Assembly (NCBI RefSeq): GCF_021049245.1 | Contig: NZ_CP088020.1 | Coordinates: forward strand, 2,610,001-2,674,000 | Origin: Radiobacillus kanasensis | GTDB lineage: Bacteria; Bacillota; Bacilli; Bacillales; Amphibacillaceae | Reading direction: 5' to 3' | DNA length: 64,000 nucleotides | Part shown: positions 48,906 to 57,871 of the stretch, in pieces | Layout: each line of letters opens with the position of its first letter | Numbering within the stretch: position 1 is the first letter of the stretch | Position numbers and translations under genes: made by a program | The notes under the pieces: generated by a model | The model's database searches: none | The model's input: the letters and a program-made list of their open reading frames with translations, nothing else | Told to the model about the DNA's origin: nothing

Positions 48906-50594
48906 TTATAATTTAAAACGTCTTAATAAATGGTTTAAGTCTTCTGCAAGTCGTGCTAGTTGATCCGAATTAGCTGCAATTTCTTCCATAGAACTGGTTG
49001 TTTGTTGAACAGAAGCCGACGTTTGTTCAATACCAGCAGCAGATTCTTCCGAAATAGCCGCAATATCTTCAATCGACTTATTCATCGTTTCACTGTTTTC
49101 CGCAATATTTGCAAGGTTTTCGGAAACTTCTAATATATTGTTAACCATTTCCACTACAGCAGAGTTAATATTTTCAAATGTTTGTCCAGTCGTACTAATT
49201 TGATTGGCACCATTCTCCACTTCTTTATATCCACCTTGTAGTGAATCTGTAACGACACTAGATTCTGTTTGGATACTATTAACGATACCTGTAATATCCG
49301 TAACAGATAAGGAAACTTGTTCTGCTAGTTTACGAACTTCATCTGCTACTACGGCAAATCCTTTTCCATGTTCTCCGGCCCTTGCTGCTTCAATCGCCGC
49401 ATTTAGAGCAAGCAGATTCGTTTGGTCCGCAATATCTTTAATAACTCCAACAAGCTTAGAGATCTCTTGTGATTGTTGATCCAATCCTTTTACTTTTTCC
49501 ACAGCATCTTGAACAATGCGATCAATTTTAGACATTTGTTCAATGGATGAAGCCATTAACTGGGATCCTTCTTCCGTTAGCTCCAACACTTGTTGAGAAG
49601 CAGCATGGACAGACTCTCCGCCTTGATTCGCTTGTTGAACTTTTCCAGAGAATGATGCCATGGAAGATGCAAGGTCACTTGTTGTATTCGCTTGTGTTTC
49701 TGCACCAGAGGAAAGTTCTTGCATCGTAGACGCTACTTGATTACTTCCTTCTTTCACTTCGTTAGCCGATTGCGTTAACTCTTCACTTTGTCCAGATACA
49801 GATTCGGAAACATTGTGAATTTCTCCGAGTAGCTCACGCATATTGTCGCTCATTTGATTCGTAGCTGTTACTAATTGACCAACTTCATCAACGGACTTTG
49901 TTCTTAATGGATCATTGCTAAGGTCACCTTGAGCAATCAAGTTCATTCGTTCCATAACCATTTTGATTGGACGAGTGATAATTCTTGCAGTGATAAAAGT
50001 GATAAGGATTGAAAGAATAACTACTACTGCAGCAATCAGTAAGTTAACCACTTTAACAAGATTTCCTGTTTCTATATTGCTTTTTCCAGTATCCTGAACA
50101 ATTTTCGATCTATTAGAAGATAGCTCATTAAACCCTGCCATTATGTCACGGGCTTCTTGCTCTATATCACGTTTTAAAGTTGCCTTTGCAATTTCTTCCT
50201 GTCCATTACTATACGGTTCAAAAACCTTGCTGCGAACAGCTTTTTCCCAAGCTGCACTTCGTTCAATTAATTCCTTAGTCTTTTCCGAATCCGTAATTTC
50301 TAGTAATTTTGTTTCTAGAGCTACACTTTCTTTTGTATATTGGTCAAATTTATCCAAGTACTCCTGTTCCCCAAATAAGACATAACCTCGTGTTAGAGCA
50401 ATACGTTGTGCCATGTTAAATGCAAGTTTTTCATCAATAATTAATAACTCTGTGTTATCATTCATTTTCGTAGTATTTTTACTTAATAAGTCAAATCCAG
50501 TATAAGTTAAAGCACTCATAATAATAATAGCTGCAACTATAATTCCAAACCCAAGCATTAACTTAGTTCTTAAACTTTTTATTTTTATTTTCAT
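48906..50594 (-). CDS. Methyl-accepting chemotaxis protein
   Basis: 562-aa chemoreceptor. A first membrane helix (about residues 13-33) is followed by a roughly 150-residue 4-helix-bundle sensor. The second helix lies near residues 180-203, then HAMP (about 205-260). The signalling domain has the hairpin tip [46 protein letters not shown], of which only the core [20 protein letters not shown] need be used for identification. The sensor ligand is unknown. GAGGTG precedes the ATG. Confidence 0.95.
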   Translation of the reverse strand: MKIKIKSLRTKLMLGFGIIVAAIIIMSALTYTGFDLLSKNTTKMNDNTELLIIDEKLAFNMAQRIALTRGYVLFGEQEYLDKFDQYTKESVALETKLLEITDSEKTKELIERSAAWEKAVRSKVFEPYSNGQEEIAKATLKRDIEQEARDIMAGFNELSSNRSKIVQDTGKSNIETGNLVKVVNLLIAAVVVILSILITFITARIITRPIKMVMERMNLIAQGDLSNDPLRTKSVDEVGQLVTATNQMSDNMRELLGEIHNVSESVSGQSEELTQSANEVKEGSNQVASTMQELSSGAETQANTTSDLASSMASFSGKVQQANQGGESVHAASQQVLELTEEGSQLMASSIEQMSKIDRIVQDAVEKVKGLDQQSQEISKLVGVIKDIADQTNLLALNAAIEAARAGEHGKGFAVVADEVRKLAEQVSLSVTDITGIVNSIQTESSVVTDSLQGGYKEVENGANQISTTGQTFENINSAVVEMVNNILEVSENLANIAENSETMNKSIEDIAAISEESAAGIEQTSASVQQTTSSMEEIAANSDQLARLAEDLNHLLRRFKL

Positions 50595-50653
50595 CAGCTA
50601 AAGCACCTCTATTCGATGTAATACAACCACTAGTTCATCCATTTTCTATTTAT

Positions 50654-51118
50654 CTAGTTTTCTTCAACTGCTTGCTTTACTTCATTTAGTTCTTCAAAGC
50701 TCAAAACTCTTTCTAAATCAAGAAGTAGTAATAAACGATTTTCTAGCTTTGCAACACCTTTTAAGTACACGGAACTAACACCACCAGCAATATCAGGTGC
50801 AGGCTCGACCACACTCTCGTCAATATCAATTACATCTGTTGCTACATCGACAATCAGTCCGACCTGTACGTTATTCATACTTGCGATCAGGACACGTGTT
50901 TGATCTGTATAAGTAGCTTCCTCCATATGCAAGCGTTGCTTTAAATCTAGGATAGGTGTAATACTACCTCTTAGATTAATGACCCCTTTAATAAAATCAG
51001 GCGTCTGTGGAAGTTGAACCACGTCTTGCAATTTCTCGATAGATAACACTTGTTGTATGTCTGCGCCATATTCCTGATCATTCAATTGAAATACAATAAA
51101 CTTAGAAAGCGTATCCAT
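50654..51118 (-). CDS. Chemotaxis coupling protein CheW
   Basis: 154-aa CheW-fold adaptor that links chemoreceptors to CheA. Family stretches are IVFQLNDQEYGADIQQVLSI, GVINLRGSITPILDLKQRL and DVATDVIDI. AAAGGAGG precedes the ATG at 51118. It lies 60 bases upstream of the MCP. CheA is not in the window, so this may be a second CheW for this receptor. Confidence 0.92.
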   Translation of the reverse strand: MDTLSKFIVFQLNDQEYGADIQQVLSIEKLQDVVQLPQTPDFIKGVINLRGSITPILDLKQRLHMEEATYTDQTRVLIASMNNVQVGLIVDVATDVIDIDESVVEPAPDIAGGVSSVYLKGVAKLENRLLLLLDLERVLSFEELNEVKQAVEEN

Positions 51119-51390
51119 GAACATTCCTCCTTTAGAATCTTAAAATCTATTAGACGTTTTAGAAAAAATCTAAAACGTTTCTAACCATACATTTGTTTTG
51201 GGATGTTTTTTGAAAGAAATAGAGTGGTCATCCTTTGCAAAAAAGGATAAAGAATCATTCCACAACCTCGTTATTTGGGATGTACGAGGTTGCGGGAATC
51301 ATAATGGGATGGGATAAAAAGAATGGATCTTTTAAATTGGCATTCCTACTCTATTACTATCGTCTAAATCGGAAAATAGTGAAGACCAAG

Positions 51391-51849
51391 TTAATTATTG
51401 AGTAGCAAATAGAGCTCCATTTTACCAATTGTTCCGTAATCTATAGTTACTAATAATGAATTATTAAATCCAGATAACTTTGTATCACCTTCCATAACTG
51501 TCGGATAGGTAATATCTGTTGTAATACCCTTACTCGCTATGGTAGTAGACAGACTTCCTGCAATCATATTTCCTAATTCACCAGAGAATGAAGAAAGCAT
51601 TTCGCCTTCTAGCGGCATGCCAAACATCACTTCACCGATAGAACTAAAAATAGAAGGATCGGCCTTTAATAGGATTCTTCCTTTAATGTCACCTGTTATA
51701 CCAATTAGTACACCAAATTTTACACTTAAGGTTGTGTCCGATTTTTGTGGACTCCCTACTTCATGTGGGATCGGAACAACCGTCTTTAAAGACTGGATTG
51801 TGCCGTTATATAGCTCTCTTACTACTTCATTTCTCGCTACAGCTGTCAA
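51391..51849 (-). CDS. CheX-like chemotaxis phosphatase
   Basis: 152-aa protein of the CheC/CheX/FliY group that dephosphorylates CheY-P. One ExxN phosphatase motif is seen in SGELGNMIAGSLST. It has one such site like CheX, not two as in CheC. The TTG at 51849 follows AAAAGGGGTG; a GTG at 51858 is closer to the site. It lies 270 bases before cheW. Confidence 0.87.
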   Translation of the reverse strand: MTAVARNEVVRELYNGTIQSLKTVVPIPHEVGSPQKSDTTLSVKFGVLIGITGDIKGRILLKADPSIFSSIGEVMFGMPLEGEMLSSFSGELGNMIAGSLSTTIASKGITTDITYPTVMEGDTKLSGFNNSLLVTIDYGTIGKMELYLLLNN

Positions 51850-52334
51850 AACGAACACCCCTTTTAATTACAATCTTCAAGATAAATTCTCTCTTTTCTT
51901 TTATGAAATGGGAATAAAAAAACTATTTCACGAGGAAATAGCCAAATGCTCTGGAACTCCAGTGATATTTGGTAACCAGGCGATCATAGCTAACTTACAG
52001 CCTTAGACCCTAGGCTTTGCGTCCCATTCTTTCAAATGGTTTGCCTTTATCATTGTTAACTTGTCAGATTCTTGATGCATTCCTTACATGTATTATACGA
52101 GGCGTGTTTTCAAGATTCAACAAAAATCGATAAAAAGTGTCGAATTGTGCATTATTTTTTTATCCATCTCTTCCATAATAAGGGTAATGAAAAAAGAGTA
52201 CTCACTTATATCCTAAGAAAAGTCATTTGACACAACTGATCCTTTTAAAAAAATGGAAACTCAGACTAGGTTGATTTCCGCTACGGGTAGCACTTTCGAA
52301 ACAACAGCAACCCACTATCTAGTCTTGGCACAAA
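51850..52334. other. Intergenic with repeat remnant
   Basis: AT-rich, no credible gene. Holds only the remnant at 52271-52297. Otherwise nothing recognised. Confidence 0.5.
52271..52297 (-). repeat. Remnant of the GC-rich Bacillaceae repeat
   Basis: TTGATTTCCGCTACGGGTAG plus CACTTTC matches one end of copy 2 (33350-33377), with the rest of the repeat lost. Confidence 0.65.
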
Positions 52335-52358
52335 AAAACCAGCCCGTAGGCTGGTTTT
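52335..52358. terminator. Terminator of the siderophore transporter operon
   Basis: AAAACCAGCC/GGCTGGTTTT stem just after the substrate-binding protein stop. Confidence 0.85.
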
Positions 52359-52362
52359 CCTA

Positions 52363-53319
52363 TTATTCAATAGCGCTAGAAACTTCTTTGATCATTTCAG
52401 AAACTGAGGTAATACCTCCACCACTTAAATACCAGAAATCTGGATTCAAATAAACAATCTGTTCTTCTTGTGCTGCAGTTGTACCATTAACCAATTCGTT
52501 ATCTAATGTTTTTTCAGCAGAATATTCTCCACCTACTACTTTATTACGGTCTACAACAAATAAGAAATCAGGGTTTGTTTCTGCGATGTATTCAAACGAC
52601 ACGTTTTGACCGTGAGTGGAAACTTCAATTGTGTCATCAGCTGGAGCAAAGCCTAATGCATCATGTAAGAATCCAAATCTAGATCCAGGACCGTACGCAC
52701 TTACTCCACCATCATTCGTTAAGATAATTAGTCCGTTTTGTCCCGTTGCTTCTGCTTTTTCTTTTGTTGCATTAATTTCATCCTTAATTGCTGTTAACTG
52801 CTCTTCTGCTTCCGCTTCCTTACCGAAGATTTCTCCTAGTAAGGTTACATTTGAGCTGAAGGAATCAACAAATTTAGCGCTATCAATACTCATCATAATA
52901 GTTGGTGCAAGCTCTTGAAGATCCTCATATGCTTCGGAAGTTCTTCCTGCAATGATAATTAAGTCTGGATCAATTTCGCTTAACTTTTCAAAATCTGGCT
53001 CAAATAAAGTACCTGCATTTTCATATTCATCAGATTCAAATTTTGATAGGAAATCAGGTAAGTTATCTTGTGGTACAGCTGTTACATCTACTCCAAGTGC
53101 ATCTAATGTATCTAATGTACTGTAATCAAATACGACTACTTTTTCAGGATTAACAGGAACTTCTGTTTCCCCTAATTCATGCTTTACTGTTATTGTTTTT
53201 GCTTTTTCTTCACTAGCTTCTGCAGAGTTTTCATCAGAGCTAGTGGAAGTGTCGCTACCACATGCTGCTACAAATATAGATACTAGTAAAAGGAAGATAA
53301 GTGTTACTATCTTTTTCAC
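52363..53319 (-). CDS. Siderophore-binding lipoprotein (YclQ/FatB-like)
   Basis: 318-aa lipoprotein. Lipobox VAAC, then a Ser/Glu-rich linker, then a periplasmic-binding fold of the Fe-siderophore class (KVVVFDYSTLDTLDALGVDV, DPDLIIIAGRTSEAYEDL). YclQ of B. subtilis binds petrobactin and related catecholates, and gene order N-O-P-Q is kept here. Start GTG at 53319 behind AGAGGTGA. Last gene of the operon. Confidence 0.9.
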   Translation of the reverse strand: MKKIVTLIFLLLVSIFVAACGSDTSTSSDENSAEASEEKAKTITVKHELGETEVPVNPEKVVVFDYSTLDTLDALGVDVTAVPQDNLPDFLSKFESDEYENAGTLFEPDFEKLSEIDPDLIIIAGRTSEAYEDLQELAPTIMMSIDSAKFVDSFSSNVTLLGEIFGKEAEAEEQLTAIKDEINATKEKAEATGQNGLIILTNDGGVSAYGPGSRFGFLHDALGFAPADDTIEVSTHGQNVSFEYIAETNPDFLFVVDRNKVVGGEYSAEKTLDNELVNGTTAAQEEQIVYLNPDFWYLSGGGITSVSEMIKEVSSAIE

Positions 53320-53442
53320 TGAAAGTCACCTCTAATAATTTTTATTTTTATAAAAAAGTATCGTGTAGCACATCCAGCTTTAGCATATTTCTGGGCCCAC
53401 TATGGCTGAATAAGTCACTAGCACTTTACTTCATTACCAAAT

Positions 53443-54201
53443 TTAAGAAAAATACAAACAAATCTTACATTGATCAATATCCTGAATTTGAATATCCATA
53501 TCATAGACATCCTTCAAAACTTTTCGATCAATAATTTCATCCTTACTTCCCATCTTAACTACTTTTCCGTCCTTCAATGCTACGATATTGTCGGAATATA
53601 CGGATGCAAAATTCACATCATGAATAACGATAACGACTGTTTTCCCAAGTTCATCTACTAATCTTCTAAGCACCTTCATAATCTGCACGGAATGTCGCAT
53701 ATCCAAATTATTTAGTGGTTCATCTAATAAAATGTACTCTGTGTTTTGAGCGATAACCATTGCAATATAAGCCCTTTGCTGTTGACCACCACTTAGTTGG
53801 TCTAAAAACTTATTCTGGATGTCACGCAGCTCCATATAATCAATTGCTTCATCAATAAAGGCTTTGTCTTCTTTTGTTAATTTTCCCTGAGAATAAGGGA
53901 AACGGCCAAAACTCACAAGTTCTCTAATCGTTAATCGGATCCCTATATGATTGGATTGTTTCAAAATGGATATTTTTTTTGCTAACTCTTTACTTTTCGT
54001 TTTACTTACCTCTTGATTTTCAATGAGAATTTCCCCTTCATCTTGCGTGATAAGGCGACTAACCATCGACAATAGTGTACTTTTCCCCGCACCATTTGGA
54101 CCGATAAACGATGTGATCTTTCCCTTTTCAATTTCTAAGGACACTTGATCGACAACATTCTTTGTTCCATACTTTTTGGATACTTCTTTTACAACTACCA
54201 T
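53443..54201 (-). CDS. Siderophore ABC transporter ATP-binding protein (YclP-like)
   Basis: 252-aa ATPase. Walker A GPNGAGKST, signature LSGGQQQRAYIAM and Walker B ILLDEPLNNLD are complete. The gene overlaps the upstream permease by seven bases and follows AAAGGAG. The 123-base gap to the binding protein is larger than elsewhere in the operon. Confidence 0.93.
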   Translation of the reverse strand: MVVVKEVSKKYGTKNVVDQVSLEIEKGKITSFIGPNGAGKSTLLSMVSRLITQDEGEILIENQEVSKTKSKELAKKISILKQSNHIGIRLTIRELVSFGRFPYSQGKLTKEDKAFIDEAIDYMELRDIQNKFLDQLSGGQQQRAYIAMVIAQNTEYILLDEPLNNLDMRHSVQIMKVLRRLVDELGKTVVIVIHDVNFASVYSDNIVALKDGKVVKMGSKDEIIDRKVLKDVYDMDIQIQDIDQCKICLYFS

Positions 54202-55142
54202 GATTTATTCTCCTTTAACAAGAGGTATATGAAGTACACACCACCGACAAAATTGATAATGACACTTAAGGTGGTGGAAAACGTAAAGACTCTTTCTACA
54301 ATCATTTGCCCGCCAATAAGAGCAACAATACTAATTAGTATAGAACCTATAATTAAGTACGTATGTTTATATGTTTTGAAAAATTCGTGAGCAATATTGG
54401 CAACTAGCAATCCAAGAAATGTGATTGGACCAACTAAAGCAGTTGAAACAGAAACGAGAACTGCAATAACAATTAGTAATCGTTTCACAACAAAATCATA
54501 ATCTACTCCCAAATTAACTGCTTGTTCTTTCCCTAAGGAGAGTACATCTAAATATTTTAAATATCTCCAGGAATAAGCGGTCGCCGCTATGAAAATAATA
54601 ATGCTGATTACTAATAAGTTTGTATGCATACTGTTAAAGCTTGCAAACATACTATTTTGGATAATTAGAAATTCATTCGGATCAATTAAGACTTGCATAA
54701 ACTCAGAAATACTTTCAAAAAACGTACCGAATACAAGTCCAACTAATAGAAGGAAATAGATGTTCTGCTGCCTTTTAAATAAAATTTTGAAAAGAAGACT
54801 TGCAAAAAGCACCATTAATACAACACAAAGCAAGAAGTTCAAGTTTTCATTTAATACAATGGTACTTGTGGAACCAAATACAAAAATTATAAAGGTTTGG
54901 GTAAGTAGATACAGTCTATCTAACCCGATTACACTAGGAGTAAGAATCCGGTTATTCGTAATTGTTTGGAAAATAATTGTCGAGAACGCAATAACTGTTC
55001 CCGTAACAACCAGAGCAATTACCTTTTCTGATCGTCTCCCCAATATGTACTCCCAATTTGTGCCTAAGTCTACAAATAAATAGATACCGGTTAAAAGGAG
55101 AGCCAATCCAGTTAACACAATCAATTTAACTGAATTACTCAT
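54195..55142 (-). CDS. Siderophore ABC transporter permease (YclO-like)
   Basis: 315-aa FecCD-family permease with about nine membrane segments. Stretch TVSTALVGPITFLGLLVANIAHE-like, here VSTALVGPITFLGLLVANI, is the loop contacting the ATPase. GAGGAG precedes the ATG, which overlaps the upstream permease by eight bases. Confidence 0.93.
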   Translation of the reverse strand: MSNSVKLIVLTGLALLLTGIYLFVDLGTNWEYILGRRSEKVIALVVTGTVIAFSTIIFQTITNNRILTPSVIGLDRLYLLTQTFIIFVFGSTSTIVLNENLNFLLCVVLMVLFASLLFKILFKRQQNIYFLLLVGLVFGTFFESISEFMQVLIDPNEFLIIQNSMFASFNSMHTNLLVISIIIFIAATAYSWRYLKYLDVLSLGKEQAVNLGVDYDFVVKRLLIVIAVLVSVSTALVGPITFLGLLVANIAHEFFKTYKHTYLIIGSILISIVALIGGQMIVERVFTFSTTLSVIINFVGGVYFIYLLLKENKSW

Positions 55143-56085
55143 AAGCAGATCTCCTCATAATTAAATATAAGAATATACCGCTTCCAATAACTCCAACTGT
55201 TACCCCAATGGCTATTTCGTAAGGGTAGATAATGACTCGACCTAATACATCACAGAATAGGACGAACACAGCTCCCAATAAGGCGGTATGGGAAAGGCTC
55301 TTTTTTAAATGGTCGCCCTGATACATAGAGACGATATTTGGAATGATCAGACCTAGAAATGGAATCATTCCAACAGTTAGAATAACAACTGTTGAAGCTA
55401 AGGCAACAATGATTAACCCTATATTGACTACAAAGCGATGGTTTAGACCTAGGTTTGTTGCAAACTCTTCCCCCATGCCAGCTATTGTAAATCGGTTTGC
55501 ATAGAAATACGTAAGAATAACCAAAGGAACACTGATATAAAGCATTTCATAACGTCCTTGGATAATTAACGCGAAGTTTCCTTGCAACCATGCTGACATG
55601 TTTTGGATTAAATCATTTTTATAAGCAAAGAACGTTGTAATCGAATAGACGATATTTCCAAACATCAACCCGACTAACGGTATAAAAATAGCATCCTTAA
55701 ACTTCACCCGTTCTAATATACTCATAAAAATAAAGGTTCCCAAAAGGGAAAAAACGAATGCAACAGCCATCTTTTGCATTAAAGTAGCCGTTGGAAAAAT
55801 CATAAGGGCTACTAAAATCCCAAAACGAGCAGAGTCCATTGTTCCTGCCGTAGTAGGCGAAACAAATTTGTTCCGACTCAATTGCTGCATGATTAGTCCA
55901 CATATACTCATCGTTACTCCCGCAATAATAATGCTGATCAATCTAGGAATACGACTAATCCACAATACTTCTAACTGATCTTTGGACAAATGAAACAAAT
56001 CCATCGGTGTCACGTCAGAAACCCCAATAAATACGGATGCAAAAGAAAAAACAAGTAGCGCAAGTACTAGATATCTTTTTTTCAT
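55135..56085 (-). CDS. Siderophore ABC transporter permease (YclN-like)
   Basis: 316-aa FecCD-family permease, partner of the next gene. ISRIPRLISIIIAGVTMSIC is the typical N-terminal region, and VGMIPFLGLIIPNIV is the ATPase-contact loop. First gene of the operon, behind a Fur-type promoter. AAAAGGG precedes the ATG. Confidence 0.93.
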   Translation of the reverse strand: MKKRYLVLALLVFSFASVFIGVSDVTPMDLFHLSKDQLEVLWISRIPRLISIIIAGVTMSICGLIMQQLSRNKFVSPTTAGTMDSARFGILVALMIFPTATLMQKMAVAFVFSLLGTFIFMSILERVKFKDAIFIPLVGLMFGNIVYSITTFFAYKNDLIQNMSAWLQGNFALIIQGRYEMLYISVPLVILTYFYANRFTIAGMGEEFATNLGLNHRFVVNIGLIIVALASTVVILTVGMIPFLGLIIPNIVSMYQGDHLKKSLSHTALLGAVFVLFCDVLGRVIIYPYEIAIGVTVGVIGSGIFLYLIMRRSAYE

Positions 56086-56123
56086 AATAAACCCTTTTCT
56101 AGAAGTATAGGTTTTGCTTAACC

Positions 56124-56185
56124 AATAATGAAATTCATTATCAATTAGACAATTCTTATCTTATCAACTTATTCTCATTTGTCAA
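56124..56185 (-). promoter_or_regulatory. Fur-type promoter of the siderophore transporter operon
   Basis: Minus strand: -35 TTGACA (56180-56185), 16-base spacer, -10 TAAGAT (56158-56163). A Fur box TTGATAATGAATTTCATTAT lies at 56124-56145, just downstream. A second partial Fur-like GAGAATAAG...GATAAG sequence covers the spacer. Iron would repress the operon. Confidence 0.75.
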
Positions 56186-56390
56186 CCTCTAACTGAGAAT
56201 TAACCTAAAGAAAACTTGGCGAAGCCAAGCCTTCAGGCGCGGGCTAAGCCTTAGTTTAACTAAAAATTTCTTTTTTGTATGCGATGTAAATGTTCCCGTA
56301 GCTGTCCTTTGTGCACTTATACTTGAACTTTAAAATTTTACTTCGCCGGATTTCTTCTTGCTAAGTTTTTATTCTTTCGTAACATATAAA

Positions 56391-56430
56391 AAAACTCCAA
56401 GTTTTGGAGGGTAAATCCAAAACTTGGAGT
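56391..56430. terminator. Terminator of the A-type-carrier-like gene
   Basis: ACTCCAAGTTTTGGA/TCCAAAACTTGGAGT stem, perfect, flanked by an A run on the plus strand (T run on the minus). Confidence 0.9.
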
Positions 56431-56434
56431 CCTA

Positions 56435-56734
56435 CTAATGATGATGATGCCCTTTTGAAGTATTGTTAATAACAAACCCTTCTTCTGGTACATAGAAATA
56501 TTGGACCCAAACACCATCTAAAAAATCCTGTCTTTTATCTAATAAAACATCAATGTCTTTGTCGGTATGAACAATTTCATCGTGCTCGGTTGGTTCATCG
56601 AGCATGATATCGTAATGAGCATGGTCCCCATGCATTTCTGTTACATAAACTCGAACCATCTTTCCTTCTACCCCATCACTAGCCAACCATTCCTTTAAAA
56701 CCTTTGCAGCATTTCGATTGATTTTACATTTCAT
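56435..56734 (-). CDS. HesB/IscA-like (A-type carrier fold) protein with no conserved cysteines
   Basis: 99-aa protein with the A-type carrier pattern: AAKVLKEWLASDGVEGKMVRVYV, a central DxDEP-type turn, LDKRQDFLDGVWVQYFYV and GFVINN. In IscA/SufA/ErpA three cysteines (one after a GxC turn, two in a C-terminal CGC) hold iron. Here only Cys3 exists, in a different place; the middle site reads MHGDHAHYD and the C-terminus ends KGHHHH. Iron-sulfur carrier function is therefore unlikely; metal binding by histidines is possible. GGAGGGC precedes the ATG. Confidence 0.8.
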   Translation of the reverse strand: MKCKINRNAAKVLKEWLASDGVEGKMVRVYVTEMHGDHAHYDIMLDEPTEHDEIVHTDKDIDVLLDKRQDFLDGVWVQYFYVPEEGFVINNTSKGHHHH

Positions 56735-56790
56735 GATTAGCCCTCCATCTTAATTCTATATCTCACAGTATTGCCAGTTTAGGATTGTTT

Positions 56791-57107
56791 CTACACGTGT
56801 ATATTAGAAGGTCCTTTTACTGCCTTTCGTTCATACGTAGCATACTTGAAGTCTAGAATGAACTCTGGCTTTGGTTTGTCTATGTAGTTCTAGACGTGGC
56901 TCACTCTTCTCCCAATTCTTCCACGTTTCTTTAGATTCCCAGCGAATAAAAAGGGCGGCCTCTTCTTCTTTTTTCCATATGTTTTGACGTAGACAGGAAG
57001 GTTGATAAACCCTTCCGCTTCCTCAATTACACCTGGCTTTTGTATCGTTCGACTACTTAATCTGAAAACCCTAGTTTAACAACGATGGTTTTCATTTATA
57101 AAAACAT
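56791..57107 (-). pseudogene. Decayed HmoA-like heme-degrading monooxygenase
   Basis: In three frames the minus strand encodes parts of an antibiotic-biosynthesis-monooxygenase-fold protein in HmoA order: KTIVVKLGFSD-stop-VVERY, then KPGVIEEAEGFINLPVYVKT, then AALFIRWESKETWKNWEKSE, then KPKPEFILDFKYATYERKAV. Each is homologous in position to B. subtilis HmoA. There are two in-frame stops near the start and three frame changes, so no functional protein can be made. GGGAGTGGAG precedes the first ATG at 57107. Confidence 0.82.
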
Positions 57108-57137
57108 GGCTCCACTCCCTTCTTTCTAGTTTCTGTC

Positions 57138-57167
57138 ATTATAATTACAAATGAAAATCAATGTCAA
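57138..57167 (-). promoter_or_regulatory. Promoter with Fur-like box for the HmoA-like pseudogene
   Basis: -35 TTGACA (57162-57167), 18-base spacer, perfect -10 TATAAT (57138-57143). The spacer ATTGATTTTCATTTGTAAT resembles the Fur consensus with matches in both halves. Confidence 0.65.
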
Positions 57168-57244
57168 TTCATACAAAAGTGGAAGCACCAATTAAGCAAA
57201 ATCTGTTCATTTGAAAAAAGAAAAGGGATCGTCTCCCTTTTCTT

Positions 57245-57499
57245 TTATCTCTTTTCGTTTAATTGTTGCTGTGCCATTCGGATCATTTCTTTTACCATAC
57301 TTCCCCCGATTTGGCCACCAACTTTTCCAGCATCCTTTGCCTTTATATTCCCATTGTATCCTTTTTCTAGCTCGACTCCTTGCTCCCTCGCTACTTCGTA
57401 TTTTGTTTGATCTGCACGTTGTGTATTGGTCACTCGCTCTTTAAGGCGATCCAATCCCTCTCTAGCCTCTGGGACTAAAATTTTGTTTCTTCTTGCCAT
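57245..57499 (-). CDS. Alpha/beta-type small acid-soluble spore protein
   Basis: 84-aa DNA-binding protein that coats spore DNA. Family pattern: NKILVPEAREGLDRLKERV, the GPR protease cleavage region YEVAREQGVELEKGYNG, and the DNA-binding KDAGKVGGQIGGSMVKEMI stretch. It is longer at the N-terminus than the usual 60-70 aa. AGGAGG precedes the ATG. Expression in the forespore by sigma-G is expected from the family. Confidence 0.93.
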   Translation of the reverse strand: MARRNKILVPEAREGLDRLKERVTNTQRADQTKYEVAREQGVELEKGYNGNIKAKDAGKVGGQIGGSMVKEMIRMAQQQLNEKR

Positions 57500-57511
57500 T
57501 TTATTAGCCTC

Positions 57512-57727
57512 CTAATATCCTTTTCTCGGGATATCTCTTCCTTGGCCGTTTTCTAACGTCTTATTCTGCTTAACGTTATCAATTTTCCCATCGATTGTAC
57601 CTTCTGTTAAAGTATCAGAAGCTTGCTCATGGGTCATGGCCAATCCTTGTTCCGTTTCATTATTGCTTGTATATTGCTCAGGCTGGTATATTTTACGTGC
57701 CACTTCTCTTGATTCTTTATTTGGCAT
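57512..57727 (-). CDS. YozQ-like protein (DUF4025)
   Basis: 71-aa soluble protein. GLAMTHEQASDTLTEGTIDG is very close to the conserved centre of YozQ. The function is unknown. ATG at 57725-57727 has GAAGGAG. It lies 12 bases upstream of the SASP gene, so both may be made during sporulation. Confidence 0.83.
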   Translation of the reverse strand: MPNKESREVARKIYQPEQYTSNNETEQGLAMTHEQASDTLTEGTIDGKIDNVKQNKTLENGQGRDIPRKGY

Positions 57728-57871
57728 GTACATTCACTCCTTCCTTATCTTTTAGGATTTACGATGGAAGGAAAATTATGATTTCCGCTTATCGGTAAAC
57801 GCATAAATGGATATCATGGACAGCTTTTGATAAAATCACCAATAAGAAGGCTAAAAAGGGGGAACATTGGA

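Noticed and set aside
51263..51292. CAACCTCG/CGAGGTTG hairpin between cheX and cheW as terminator
   Set aside because: No T run follows on the relevant strand; the purpose is unclear, so it is not listed as a feature.
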